Shown here: in pieces, positions 33,630 to 42,040 of the stretch
How the letters are laid out: the number at the start of each line of letters is the position of its first letter
Position numbering within the stretch: position 1 is the stretch's first letter
DNA from: Mucilaginibacter aurantiaciroseus
GTDB taxonomy: Bacteria > Bacteroidota > Bacteroidia > Sphingobacteriales > Sphingobacteriaceae
Reading direction: 5' to 3'
NCBI RefSeq assembly: GCF_024055595.1
Contig: NZ_JAMXOF010000004.1
Coordinates: forward strand, 1 to 64,000
DNA: 64,000 bases
Made by a program: the position numbers and the translations under genes
Notes under the pieces: generated by a model
What the model was told of the DNA's origin: nothing
Database searches by the model: none
The model's input: the letters and a program-made list of their open reading frames with translations, nothing else

Positions 33630-34367
33630 ATGTTCGGACTATTTAAGAAGAAGGAAGCTAAACGGGTTGTGAATTTTGATTACAGCAATGTTATAACAGA
33701 TATGCACTCGCACGTATTGCCCGGCATAGATGATGGCGCGCAAAATGTGGAGGAATCTATCTTCCTGATCAAAAAAATGATGTCGCTGGGGATCAAAAAA
33801 ATTATTGCCACCCCTCACGTGATGATAGATTATTACCGCAACGATGCTACCAGCATAGGTAACGCCCTTGCCCTGCTTAAAGCAGAACTGGTTGCCCAAA
33901 AAATCGATATAGACATCTCTGCAGCTGCCGAGCATTACTTTGACGAGACCTTTGAAAAACGCGTTGAGGATGGCAATGTTTTTACTATGGGGGATAACTT
34001 TGTGTTATTCGAGGTATCGTTCATCAACCAGCCGCCAAATGTAATATCGGTTATCCAAAAAATGAAGGATAAAGGTTACAAGCCCATCCTTGCCCACCCG
34101 GAAAGATATGGCTATATGGATATAGAACAAATGAAAACCATCCGCAGCTGGGGCTGCGATCTGCAATTAAATACCATAGCACTATCCGGCTATTACGGCA
34201 AACACAGTAAAAAGATAGCCGAGGAAATGATAGATAACGAAATGGTTGATTTTATATCAAGCGACATGCACCACCCACGCCATGCTGCTGCTTTTGAGAG
34301 CACACTGGCAATGCCTTACCTGGAGAAACTATTGTTTGATTATCCGCTGAAAAATATAATGCTGTAA
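33630..34367 (+). CDS. CpsB/YwqE-type PHP tyrosine-protein phosphatase
   Basis: A 245-residue metal-dependent phosphatase of the PHP family that removes phosphate from capsule-synthesis tyrosine kinases. The metal motifs are DMHSHVLPGIDDGAQ near residue 24, ATPHVM near 60, AEHYFDE near 98, LAHPERYGY near 150 and SSDMHHPRH near 210. It starts eight bases after rfbB. Such phosphatases sit in capsule and exopolysaccharide loci, so it supports a surface polysaccharide role for this run. The cognate Wzc-type kinase is not seen here. Confidence 0.88.
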   Translation: MFGLFKKKEAKRVVNFDYSNVITDMHSHVLPGIDDGAQNVEESIFLIKKMMSLGIKKIIATPHVMIDYYRNDATSIGNALALLKAELVAQKIDIDISAAAEHYFDETFEKRVEDGNVFTMGDNFVLFEVSFINQPPNVISVIQKMKDKGYKPILAHPERYGYMDIEQMKTIRSWGCDLQLNTIALSGYYGKHSKKIAEEMIDNEMVDFISSDMHHPRHAAAFESTLAMPYLEKLLFDYPLKNIML

Positions 34368-34384
34368 TCAAAAAATTAAGATGT

Positions 34385-34490
34385 AATTGTCAAGAATCAA
34401 GAAATAAGAAAAGGCTTAGATAGCATCTCAGCCCTTTTAATTTTAATAATATTTTAGTCTTGATTCCTGATTCTAAAATTCTTGCTTCAC
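34385..34490. repeat. Dispersed AAGAATCAAG-type element between convergent genes
   Basis: GTCAAGAATCAAGAAATAAG at the left and CTTGATTCCTGATTCTAAAATTCTTG at the right are imperfect inverses. An inner AAAAGGCTTAGA-TCAGCCCTTTT hairpin could terminate transcription from both sides. It resembles the element at 15834-15900. Confidence 0.55.
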
Positions 34491-34493
34491 TGC

Positions 34494-35732
34494 CTACTCG
34501 TATCTCAACGCCTCTACCGGGTCAAGTTTGGATGCTTTTTTAGCGGGGTAAAACCCTGATGAAAGGCCTATCAAGGTACAAAGCACTAATGCAGCCATTA
34601 GCCAAAACCACGGCACCACAAAAGTGCCGCTAATTTGCACGGCAATAAGGTTACCAATTGCCATACCTAATATAATGCCCATAACTCCACCTATAAGGCA
34701 AATTACGATAGCCTCTATCAAAAACTGCTTACGGATCACCGACGGCGTAGCGCCGATGGCTTTACGTAACCCAATTTCGCGGGTACGCTCAGTTACCGAC
34801 ACCAGCATAATATTCATTAAACCTATGGCAGCGCCAATAAGGGTTATTGCACCGATAGCTAAACCAGCCGCGGTAATACCCGCTAATTGGCCTGATAATT
34901 CCTGCTGAATGGAATCGCTACGAGAGATCTCAAAATTTTCGGGTTGGCCTATGTGGATGCCGCGGATGTTACGCATTAAAGATGTGGCTTCGCCGATGCT
35001 GGCATCAAGCACATCGGGGCTGTTAACGTTTAACGTTACCCCGAAAGATGGTTTAGAAGTAGCCGCAATTTGTCTTGCCTTTTGTACCGGGATAATACAA
35101 AATTTATCACCACCAAAGCTATTGCTGCCTTTTGCAGCAACCACACCAATTATCCTGAACTTACTGCTCCCTAATAATATCGATTTGTTGATCGGGTCTT
35201 CGTTTTTAAACAATTTCAGTTTAAGCTCGTCACCAATAATAACCACATTGGCGCCATGCTCCAACTCAGATGCCGAAAAGTTACGGCCAAGTGCCAATTT
35301 ATGCCCTTTTATAGCCAGGTAATTTTCGTTACTGCCGGTTACGGATATATTGGGGTTAGTTTTAATGCTGTTGTATTTGGCGATGGCCGTGCCGGTAACA
35401 CTTAAGTCGATGCTAATGCGGGCCGGCAGTTTAAAAAGCTTGGCGAAACGCTCTGCCTGGTCGTAGTTAATGGCGGGGTATATTTTACGGTGGCCGCCGT
35501 TACCAAAGTTGATGCCGCTGCCCCGGTTTTGTATGGTAAATGAGTTTGCGCCGAGGCCTGCAAAGGCATCGTTAGTATATTGTTTAACACCTTCAATAGC
35601 AGTTAAAATACCCACCAGGGCCATAATACCTATGGCAATAATTAACGCGGTAAGCGATGTACGCAACCGGTTACCACTTATGGATTGCAACGCGATGGCT
35701 ATATTTTCTTTGTAGGTGGTTTTTACCGGCAT
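34494..35732 (-). CDS. MacB/FtsX-type ABC transporter permease
   Basis: A 412-residue permease with the MacB layout: one N-terminal membrane helix (about 20-42), a large periplasmic domain (about 45-285), then three helices in the FtsX domain. The segment MNIMLVSVTERTREIGLRKAIGATPSVIRKQFLIEA near 310-345 and the ending GFYPAKKASKLDPVEALRYE are typical. No ATP-binding partner lies beside it, so the ATPase must come from elsewhere. The substrate is unknown; relatives act in mechanotransmission, efflux or lipoprotein handling. Confidence 0.88.
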   Translation of the reverse strand: MPVKTTYKENIAIALQSISGNRLRTSLTALIIAIGIMALVGILTAIEGVKQYTNDAFAGLGANSFTIQNRGSGINFGNGGHRKIYPAINYDQAERFAKLFKLPARISIDLSVTGTAIAKYNSIKTNPNISVTGSNENYLAIKGHKLALGRNFSASELEHGANVVIIGDELKLKLFKNEDPINKSILLGSSKFRIIGVVAAKGSNSFGGDKFCIIPVQKARQIAATSKPSFGVTLNVNSPDVLDASIGEATSLMRNIRGIHIGQPENFEISRSDSIQQELSGQLAGITAAGLAIGAITLIGAAIGLMNIMLVSVTERTREIGLRKAIGATPSVIRKQFLIEAIVICLIGGVMGIILGMAIGNLIAVQISGTFVVPWFWLMAALVLCTLIGLSSGFYPAKKASKLDPVEALRYE

Positions 35733-35833
35733 GCCTTAAATATAAAATAACTCGGGGGTATGACTATGAGATGCGGGGGTTTGTTACAAGCAAACTGTTA
35801 ATTTATTTGTGGGTATATTATTTGTTTGCCAAC

Positions 35834-35863
35834 AAAAAAGCCCTCGTTAAAACGAGGGCCCTT
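35834..35863 (-). terminator. Terminator of the Fe-S assembly gene
   Basis: GCCCTCGTT and AACGAGGGC form a nine-pair stem with a two-base AA centre. On the minus strand it is followed by TTTTTT, a good intrinsic terminator for the gene ending at 35885. Confidence 0.85.
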
Positions 35864-35884
35864 ATAACGTATATCAAGTTTTGA

Positions 35885-36238
35885 TTATACCGAGAACGAC
35901 GTACCGCAACCGCAGGTGCTTGCCGCGTTAGGGTTATTGAAAGTAAATCCACGCGCGTTTAAGCCATCCTGGAAATCAATCATCATACCGGCAAGGTATA
36001 AACCGTGTGCTTTGTGCATATAGGTTTTAATCCCGTCGATCATAAATTCCTGGTCGCCGTCTTTCTTTTGGTCGAAACCTAAAACGTAACTCATACCAGA
36101 GCAGCCGCCGCCTTCCACGCCAATGCGCAGGCCAAAATCATCGCCTAATTCTTGCTGGTCTCTTAATTTAAAAAGTTCTTTAACGGCACCTTCAGAAAAA
36201 GTTACCGGGGCAGTTAGGGTATCAACAATCGCGCTCAT
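35885..36238 (-). CDS. HesB/IscA/SufA-type iron-sulfur assembly protein
   Basis: A 117-residue A-type carrier that delivers Fe-S clusters. The three ligand cysteines are present: one in GVEGGGCSGMSYVLG near residue 46 and two in the C-terminal CGCGTSF near 110. The FTFNNPNAASTCGCG ending is usual for the family. It stands alone, with a terminator downstream and a -7 element (36259-36266) 20 bases upstream. ErpA, IscA and SufA types cannot be told apart safely here. Confidence 0.92.
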   Translation of the reverse strand: MSAIVDTLTAPVTFSEGAVKELFKLRDQQELGDDFGLRIGVEGGGCSGMSYVLGFDQKKDGDQEFMIDGIKTYMHKAHGLYLAGMMIDFQDGLNARGFTFNNPNAASTCGCGTSFSV

Positions 36239-36258
36239 CTTATTTTTAATTAACTACA

Positions 36259-36266
36259 CAAATATA
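36259..36266 (-). promoter_or_regulatory. -7 promoter element of the A-type Fe-S gene
   Basis: Minus-strand TATATTTG (TAnnTTTG) lies 20 bases before the ATG at 36238. The -33 element is weak. Confidence 0.45.
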
Positions 36267-36329
36267 AGGTAAAATGCGGATTTTTGCACCGACCGAATTA
36301 TTTATGACCTCCGCATAACATTAACAAAA

Positions 36330-36860
36330 ATGCAACTATACAGTTTACTATTAGATGTTTTAAAATATACCGTTGCCGGGATAGGCGTTGTATACATCGC
36401 TTTTTACCTGTTTAAGCCCTACCTCGATAAAACATCAAACTTGCAGGTGCTGGAGTTTAAAAAAGCCATAACCACCCAAACCCTGCCCCTGCGCTTACAG
36501 GCTTATGAGCGTTTGGTATTATTTACAGACAGGATAAACCCATCAAACCTGCTTATCCGCCTCAATGGCAATAGCTATTCGGCTGCCGAACTGCATAGCA
36601 TTATATTAAACGAAGTACGTACCGAGTACCAGCATAATGTTACCCAGCAAATTTATGTAAGCCCGCAGGCATGGGCAGTTATCAGGCGTGTAAAAGATGA
36701 TACTTTAAACCTGGTTACTAACGCCGTAAAAAGCATGCCCGAAAATGCTACCGGTTTAGACTTGGGCAAAGTGGTTTTAACACACCTAAGTAAATTAGAG
36801 GATAACCCTTATGATATTGCCATAGATATGATAAGGAAAGACCTTGAACATTTATTTTAA
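36330..36860 (+). CDS. Conserved membrane-anchored hypothetical protein
   Basis: A 176-residue protein with one N-terminal membrane helix (about 10-30, [16 protein letters not shown]) and a helical cytoplasmic domain ([65 protein letters not shown]). The sequence pattern matches a Bacteroidota family of unknown function that often lies just upstream of methylmalonyl-CoA mutase, as here with a five-base gap. I know of no assigned activity. Confidence 0.78.
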   Translation: MQLYSLLLDVLKYTVAGIGVVYIAFYLFKPYLDKTSNLQVLEFKKAITTQTLPLRLQAYERLVLFTDRINPSNLLIRLNGNSYSAAELHSIILNEVRTEYQHNVTQQIYVSPQAWAVIRRVKDDTLNLVTNAVKSMPENATGLDLGKVVLTHLSKLEDNPYDIAIDMIRKDLEHLF

Positions 36861-36865
36861 CCGCC

Positions 36866-38413
36866 ATGGCCGATAAAAAATTCATCACAATTTCGGGCAT
36901 CGAGCTTAAGGAGGTTTATACCGAGCCATCGGGCATGACGGAACTGCCCGGGCAATTCCCTTACACCCGCGGCATTCAGAAAGACATGTACCGCGGCAAA
37001 CCGTGGACCATGCGCCAGTACGCCGGCTTCTCTACCGCCGAAGAAAGCAATAAGCGTTACCATTATTTATTAAGCCAGGGCACCATGGGCCTTTCCGTTG
37101 CCTTTGATTTGCCTACCCAGATAGGTTACGATAGTGACCACGAACTATCCGAAGGTGAAGTTGGCAAGGTTGGCGTAGCGATAGATTCATTAAAGGACAT
37201 CGAGATCTTGTTCGATGGAATCCAGTTAAAGGATATCACCACCAGCATGACTATAAACGCTACAGCGAGCACACTGTTAGCAATGTACATCGCATTAGCA
37301 AAAAAACAAGGGGCCGATCTGAAGCAGATCTCGGGCACTATACAAAATGACATATTAAAGGAGTACGCGGCAAGAGGCACCTATATCTACCCGCCTACCC
37401 CGTCCATGCGTTTGATTACCGATATTTTCGAATATTGTAGCAAGGAAGTACCTAAGTGGAATACCATATCTATCTCGGGCTACCACATCCGCGAGGCAGG
37501 TTCAACCGCCGTGCAGGAACTGGCCTTCACTTTAGCTAACGGCAAAACCTATTTAAAGGCAGCGTTAGAAAAAGGGCTGGATATAAATGTATTCGCCAAA
37601 CGCCAGTCGTTCTTCTTTAACTGCCATAATAATTTCTTTGAAGAGATAGCGAAGTTCCGTGCGGCACGCCGTATGTGGGCACATATCACTAAAGAACTTG
37701 GCGCTACTGACCCGGGCGCGCAAAAATTGCGTTTTCATACCCAAACTGGCGGCTCTACTCTAACGGCGCAGCAACCCATGAATAATATAGTGCGCGTAAG
37801 CATGCAGGCCCTGGCCGCGGTGCTGGGTGGCACACAATCGCTGCATACCAATGGCTACGATGAGGCATTATCACTGCCTACTGAGGCTGCTGCTAAGATA
37901 GCTCTGCGTACCCAGCAGATCATCGCGTTCGAGAGCGGTGTTACCGATACGGTTGACCCGCTGGCAGGCTCCTACTTTATAGAAGCACTAACCGACGAAC
38001 TGGAAGCCGCCGCGCAATTATATATAGATAAGATAGACGCGATGGGTGGCTCGGTAAAAGCTATTGAGCAAGATTACATTCAGCAGGAGATAGCCGCTGC
38101 AGCCTACCAATACCAAAACGACATAGAAAGCGGCGATCAGACACTGGTTGGCGTAAACAAATTTACGCAAGCCGAAGAGGTGAACCCAAATGTGTTTAGG
38201 GTTGATGATGCCATCCGCAGGCAACAAATAAACAAGCTTGTTCGTTTAAAAGAAGAACGAAATAACGATGCAGTGGTAAAAGCGCTGCAAAATTTAACAG
38301 TTGCAGCCCGCGGAACCGACAACCTGATGCCTTATATTTTAAATGCGGTTGAGTGCTATGCAACCCTTGGAGAGATAGCCGATAACCTGCGAAATATTTT
38401 TGGGGAATATTAA
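36866..38413 (+). CDS. Methylmalonyl-CoA mutase family protein, catalytic subunit without B12 domain
   Basis: A 515-residue acyl-CoA mutase barrel. Hallmarks are [22 protein letters not shown] near residue 50, the substrate segment [20 protein letters not shown] near 90, [19 protein letters not shown] near 207, and [21 protein letters not shown] near 310. The protein ends after the linker and lacks the C-terminal DxHxxG cobalamin-binding domain. It therefore resembles the split mutases whose B12 subunit is separate. No small subunit gene is visible nearby. It may use methylmalonyl-CoA or a related branched acyl-CoA. Confidence 0.88.
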   Translation: MADKKFITISGIELKEVYTEPSGMTELPGQFPYTRGIQKDMYRGKPWTMRQYAGFSTAEESNKRYHYLLSQGTMGLSVAFDLPTQIGYDSDHELSEGEVGKVGVAIDSLKDIEILFDGIQLKDITTSMTINATASTLLAMYIALAKKQGADLKQISGTIQNDILKEYAARGTYIYPPTPSMRLITDIFEYCSKEVPKWNTISISGYHIREAGSTAVQELAFTLANGKTYLKAALEKGLDINVFAKRQSFFFNCHNNFFEEIAKFRAARRMWAHITKELGATDPGAQKLRFHTQTGGSTLTAQQPMNNIVRVSMQALAAVLGGTQSLHTNGYDEALSLPTEAAAKIALRTQQIIAFESGVTDTVDPLAGSYFIEALTDELEAAAQLYIDKIDAMGGSVKAIEQDYIQQEIAAAAYQYQNDIESGDQTLVGVNKFTQAEEVNPNVFRVDDAIRRQQINKLVRLKEERNNDAVVKALQNLTVAARGTDNLMPYILNAVECYATLGEIADNLRNIFGEY

Positions 38414-38722
38414 TGAAGATTTTCTTGTTAGTTAAGAAAAATTTGAAAACATCCCAGCAAAACTAATCCACATTTTTGGCACTACCAATGTTTAAACTTT
38501 TAAAACCGCATTTCTGCAAAACTGGCGCATAAAAAGGGCTTCTGCATGCGAAATATAATGTTAATAACTTTAATATTCACAATCAAAAGGCATAATTTTT
38601 ATAAATTTATTTCTTAAAATTTATTTTTTTATCCGCTTTTTTTTAGAATATTCGATGTTCCGAAACGGCACAAAAACAAGGCGCTTCGGAGACTGTAAAT
38701 CAGGATATTACTTAATACATAT
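38414..38722. other. A/T-rich region upstream of dnaA
   Basis: No gene is visible in these 309 bases. There is one DnaA-box-like 9-mer, TAATCCACA at 38464-38472, one base from the TTATCCACA consensus, and a very A/T-rich block at about 38595-38645. One box is too few to call an origin. It could serve dnaA autoregulation. Confidence 0.5.
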
Positions 38723-40147
38723 ATGGAAAAAACTTGTACTAACGTTTGGAATAGCTGCCTTCAGATAATAAAAGACAACATACCGGCACAAAGCTTTAAA
38801 ACTTGGTTCGAGCCAATAAAAGCATTGCGTATGGAAGGTAGCGTTTTGACGATACAGGTACCAAGTTTATTCTTTTATGAGTGGTTGGAAGAACACTATG
38901 TAGGCTTGCTTCGCAAAACAATAAAGAAACAATTAGGCGACGAAGGCCGTTTAGAATATAATATTGTTGTAGAGCAGTCCACAAGCAAACCGTATACAAC
39001 CAACATGCCCTCGAATGGAAATGGTGCTGAATCAAAAAATCAGTCTATGCCGATACCAATTTCGATAAATAAAGACATTAAGAACCCGTTTGTAATACCG
39101 GGCCTTAAAAAGCTGAATGTAGACCCGCAGCTAAACCGCAACTACACCTTCGAAAATTTTGTTGAAGGCGATTGTAACCGTTTGGCGCGTTCTGCAGGTT
39201 ATGCTGTAGCTGCAAAACCGGGCGGCACATCATTTAACCCGCTAATGATATATGGTGGCGTAGGCCTTGGCAAAACCCACCTGGCACAAGCCATTGGTAA
39301 CGAAATTAAACGCACCCTGCCGGATAAGCTTGTACTTTACGTAAGCTGCGAGAAATTTACCCAACAATTTGTTGACGCGCTTAAACACAATAACATAAAC
39401 GATTTTGTGAACTTTTACCAAGCCATTGATGTTCTGATCATGGATGACGTGCACAATTTTGCCGGTAAAGAAAAAACACAGGATTTCTTCTTCCATATCT
39501 TCAACCACCTGCACCAAAGCGGCAAACAACTCATCATCACATCAGATAAAGCACCAAAGGATCTTGCTGGATTAGAAGAACGTTTGCTATCTCGTTTCAA
39601 ATGGGGACTTTCTGCAGATTTGCAGATCCCTGATCTGGAAACCCGTATGGCTATCCTGAAGAATAAAATTTATCAGGACGGTATCGAGCTTTCAAACGAT
39701 GTTGTTGAGTATGTTGCCCACAATATTGATAATAACGTACGCGAACTGGAAGGTGCAATGGTATCCTTATTAGCACAAAGCACCTTAAACCGTAAAGAAA
39801 TTGATTTGAACCTGGCTAAGCAGATGCTTAAGAATTTTGTAAAAAATTCGGCCAAGGAAATTTCGATGGAATATATTCAGAGCCTTGTTTGCGAGTACTT
39901 TGAAGTGCCTATCGAAATGGTAAAATCACAAACCCGCAAACGCGAGATTGTACAGGCCCGCCAGATCTCGATGTACCTTGCAAAGGCACACACCAAAAGC
40001 TCGTTAAAATCAATTGGCAGCTTCTTTGGCGGCCGCGACCACTCTACCGTTATTTACGCCTGCCAAACCGTTGAAGACCTTATCGATACCGATAAAAAAT
40101 TCAAAGGCTATGTAGCCGATATCCAAAAGAAACTAAAAATGTCGTAA
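38723..40147 (+). CDS. dnaA: Chromosomal replication initiator protein DnaA
   Basis: DnaA binds DnaA boxes and melts the origin with ATP. The 474-residue product shows the N-terminal domain (CLQIIKDNIPAQSFKTWFEPIKAL), Walker A GGVGLGKTH near 178-186, Walker B VLIMDDVHNF near 240, the sensor segment LLSRFKWGLSADL near 290 and the C-terminal DNA-binding signature GGRDHSTVIYACQTVEDL near 435. It is the normal full length. A terminator follows. dnaN does not adjoin it. Confidence 0.96.
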   Translation: MEKTCTNVWNSCLQIIKDNIPAQSFKTWFEPIKALRMEGSVLTIQVPSLFFYEWLEEHYVGLLRKTIKKQLGDEGRLEYNIVVEQSTSKPYTTNMPSNGNGAESKNQSMPIPISINKDIKNPFVIPGLKKLNVDPQLNRNYTFENFVEGDCNRLARSAGYAVAAKPGGTSFNPLMIYGGVGLGKTHLAQAIGNEIKRTLPDKLVLYVSCEKFTQQFVDALKHNNINDFVNFYQAIDVLIMDDVHNFAGKEKTQDFFFHIFNHLHQSGKQLIITSDKAPKDLAGLEERLLSRFKWGLSADLQIPDLETRMAILKNKIYQDGIELSNDVVEYVAHNIDNNVRELEGAMVSLLAQSTLNRKEIDLNLAKQMLKNFVKNSAKEISMEYIQSLVCEYFEVPIEMVKSQTRKREIVQARQISMYLAKAHTKSSLKSIGSFFGGRDHSTVIYACQTVEDLIDTDKKFKGYVADIQKKLKMS

Positions 40148-40165
40148 TCACGACTTGTTAGCTAT

Positions 40166-40196
40166 TAGAAGCCCTACAGAGATGTGGGGCTTTTTT
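40166..40196 (+). terminator. Terminator of dnaA
   Basis: AAGCCCTACA and TGTGGGGCTT form a stem with one G-U pair, followed by TTTTTT. Confidence 0.85.
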
Positions 40197-40210
40197 GGCT
40201 TAGAATAGTT

Positions 40211-40290
40211 TGTCATCCTGAGCGATAGCGAAGGATCTAATGTACACCATGTCAGTCGCAAATTAGATGCTTCGCTATCGCTCAGCTTGA
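40211..40290. repeat. Dispersed TCATCCTGAGCGATAGCG palindrome
   Basis: TGTCATCCTGAGCGATAGCGAAGGATCTAAT and its near-inverse ATTAGATGCTTCGCTATCGCTCAGCTTGA flank a 20-base loop. It shares the AGCGATAGCG core with the CATTGCGAGCGATAGCG family. Confidence 0.7.
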
Positions 40291-40339
40291 TAAATTTAAT
40301 GGATTTTTATTTAAATTGCCTCAACCAAACAGCATAATT

Positions 40340-40795
40340 ATGAAAAAACTATTCCTTGCAACCTTACTTATAGCATCAACAACAAGCTCTTTTTGCCAAA
40401 CCGATAAAGACGATATCAAAAAAATAATTACCAATATGTTTGATGGGATGCGAAAAGGCGATACTATTATATTGCGCTCCACATTTCATAAAGACATGGT
40501 GCTACAGAGTGTTGCGAATAAAAAGGATGGCTCTACCACATTGGTTACTGAAAAGGCCGACGACTTTATAAAACAAGTTGGCACCCTCCACAAAGAAATT
40601 TACGACGAGCGAATCACCTGGGGCGACATCAAAATTGACGGCGACCTTGCCAGTGTTTGGACACCCTACAAATTTTACGTAGGCAGCCAGTTTAGCCATT
40701 GCGGTGTAGATTTTTACCAGCTAATGAAAACCGCCACCGGCTGGAAGGTTATTTATATTGTGGATACCAGGCGTAAGGATAATTGCCCGGAGTAA
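40340..40795 (+). CDS. Secreted SnoaL/NTF2-like protein
   Basis: A 151-residue protein with a signal peptide (about 1-19, ending SSFCQ) and an NTF2-like domain: KKIITNMFDGMRKGDTIILRSTF, then GDIKIDGDLASVWTPYKFYVG and HCGVDFYQLMKTATGWKVIYIVDTR, the usual DUF4440/SnoaL-like end. The ATG at 40340 is chosen because MKKLFLATLLIAST starts the signal peptide; the eight codons upstream are weak. Such proteins bind small ligands or act as enzymes, but here the role is unknown. It lies alone between two palindromic repeats. Confidence 0.8.
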   Translation: MKKLFLATLLIASTTSSFCQTDKDDIKKIITNMFDGMRKGDTIILRSTFHKDMVLQSVANKKDGSTTLVTEKADDFIKQVGTLHKEIYDERITWGDIKIDGDLASVWTPYKFYVGSQFSHCGVDFYQLMKTATGWKVIYIVDTRRKDNCPE

Positions 40796-40817
40796 GGATA
40801 CAATATAATGTAATTAC

Positions 40818-40892
40818 AGAAGCGTAGCGACGTGGCAATCTCATAGGACAATCGGATATACTGAGATTGCCGCGCTATCGCTCGCAATGACA
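40818..40892. repeat. Dispersed CATTGCGAGCGATAGCG palindrome, second copy
   Basis: AGAAGCGTAGCGACGTGGCAATCTCA and CTGAGATTGCCGCGCTATCGCTCGCAATGACA pair as inverted arms with a loop of about 16 bases. It is close to 19329-19412 in the opposite orientation. Confidence 0.8.
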
Positions 40893-41034
40893 TGGTTTTT
40901 TACTTTTACTCTTCTCTCCTGCTTCCTGCATCCCACTATCCGCATCTCTCATTGTAACATTCTGGATATCAAAAATCTGATGGGTTACTATCGGTTTCTG
41001 GTTGGTATAAATACTAAACCAAAAATCAACAATT

Positions 41035-41898
41035 ATGAAAACAAAAATTTTTATCGCGATAGCAGCCATAGCGCTGTTCGCGGCTTGCAAAGGGAGGAAT
41101 GGCCGTTACGAAATTGCAAACAATGATAATAGCAGCAATGCAGACACAGCAAGTAGCTCGGCCGACACTGTCGCCACAGCCAAACTGGTAAAAACTGCCG
41201 AAATGAGCTTTAAAGTTAAAAACGTACAGCAAACCGGCGACTCCATTTCCCGCATCACCTCTAAACTTGGCGAGATGGTTGCGCATTATCAAATGGGTTC
41301 ATCCATCGAACGCAGCGAGTATATCAGGTTAAGTACAGATTCCGTTATGCGGGTATCCGCCTTTAATACCACTGCCGATATGACGGTGAAGATCCCGTCA
41401 GAAAAGCTGGAAGACTTTATGAACCATGTTAGCCACATGGGCATCTACGTAACCGCGCGCAAGATGGATATAGAAGACAAATCGCTGAATTACCTATCGG
41501 TGAAGCTTAAATTAAAGAACCGCCGCGAAATGGTAGCTCAGCAAAAAACAGGTAAAATAAAGATCAAAGACCCTGCCTCGGTGCTTTGGTTAAAAGATGA
41601 TATGATAGATGGACAAATAAATAATCAGCGAATTGATGAGGCCGCGAATTATTGCGTAGTAAGCCTAAACTTTTACCAAAGCAATACTATTTATAAAGAA
41701 CGTATCGCTAACGACGATCCGTCAGCTTACAAAATGCCTTTTGGTAATAGATTACTGATGGCACTAAGTAATGGCTGGTATTTGTTTGTTGAGCTGATAT
41801 TGGGGCTTGCTAACCTTTGGGTATTAATACTTGCAGGGGCTGGGTTATGGATAGCGTTTAAAACTTATAAAAGAAAGTATCCGGCATTGAAAGTTTAG
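41035..41898 (+). CDS. DUF4349 domain lipoprotein
   Basis: A 287-residue lipoprotein with lipobox FAAC (Cys18). The DUF4349 domain runs from about residue 55 to 230 (AEMSFKVKNVQQTGDSISRITSKLGE; VKIPSEKLEDFMNHVSHMG; YLSVKLKLKNRREMVAQ). A membrane segment follows near the C-terminus (VELILGLANLWVLILAGAGLWIAF) with a basic tail. The role of the family is unknown; it is often linked to envelope stress or membrane proteins. It is convergent with ettA. Confidence 0.85.
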   Translation: MKTKIFIAIAAIALFAACKGRNGRYEIANNDNSSNADTASSSADTVATAKLVKTAEMSFKVKNVQQTGDSISRITSKLGEMVAHYQMGSSIERSEYIRLSTDSVMRVSAFNTTADMTVKIPSEKLEDFMNHVSHMGIYVTARKMDIEDKSLNYLSVKLKLKNRREMVAQQKTGKIKIKDPASVLWLKDDMIDGQINNQRIDEAANYCVVSLNFYQSNTIYKERIANDDPSAYKMPFGNRLLMALSNGWYLFVELILGLANLWVLILAGAGLWIAFKTYKRKYPALKV

Positions 41899-41915
41899 TT
41901 ACTCTCATGAAGTAT

Positions 41916-42005
41916 AAAAAACAAATCCAGGTTGCGTATATGAACTGCCCCCAATAAGTGTCCAACTTTTTGGGGGCAGTTTAATGCAACCGGGCTTTGT
42001 TTTTT
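41916..42005. terminator. Convergent terminator carrying an IS3-like end remnant
   Basis: An outer stem pairs AAAAAACAAA (41916-41925) and GGTTGC with GCAACC and TTTGTTTTTT (41996-42005), a bidirectional terminator between the DUF4349 gene and ettA. In its loop lies TGAACTGCCCCCAATAAG joined to TGTCCAACTTTTTGGGGGCAGTTTA. The right part reads, inverted, AAACTGCCCCCAAAAAGTTG, which resembles the terminal repeat of IS3-family (IS150-type) elements. It looks like an insertion sequence that left its ends behind. Confidence 0.6.
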
Positions 42006-42040
42006 GTAAATTTTAAAATCCTGTAAATTCTAATTTAGAC

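Noticed and set aside
38414..38722. Chromosomal origin upstream of dnaA
   Set aside because: Only one DnaA-box-like word was found and no cluster, so an oriC feature is not supported.
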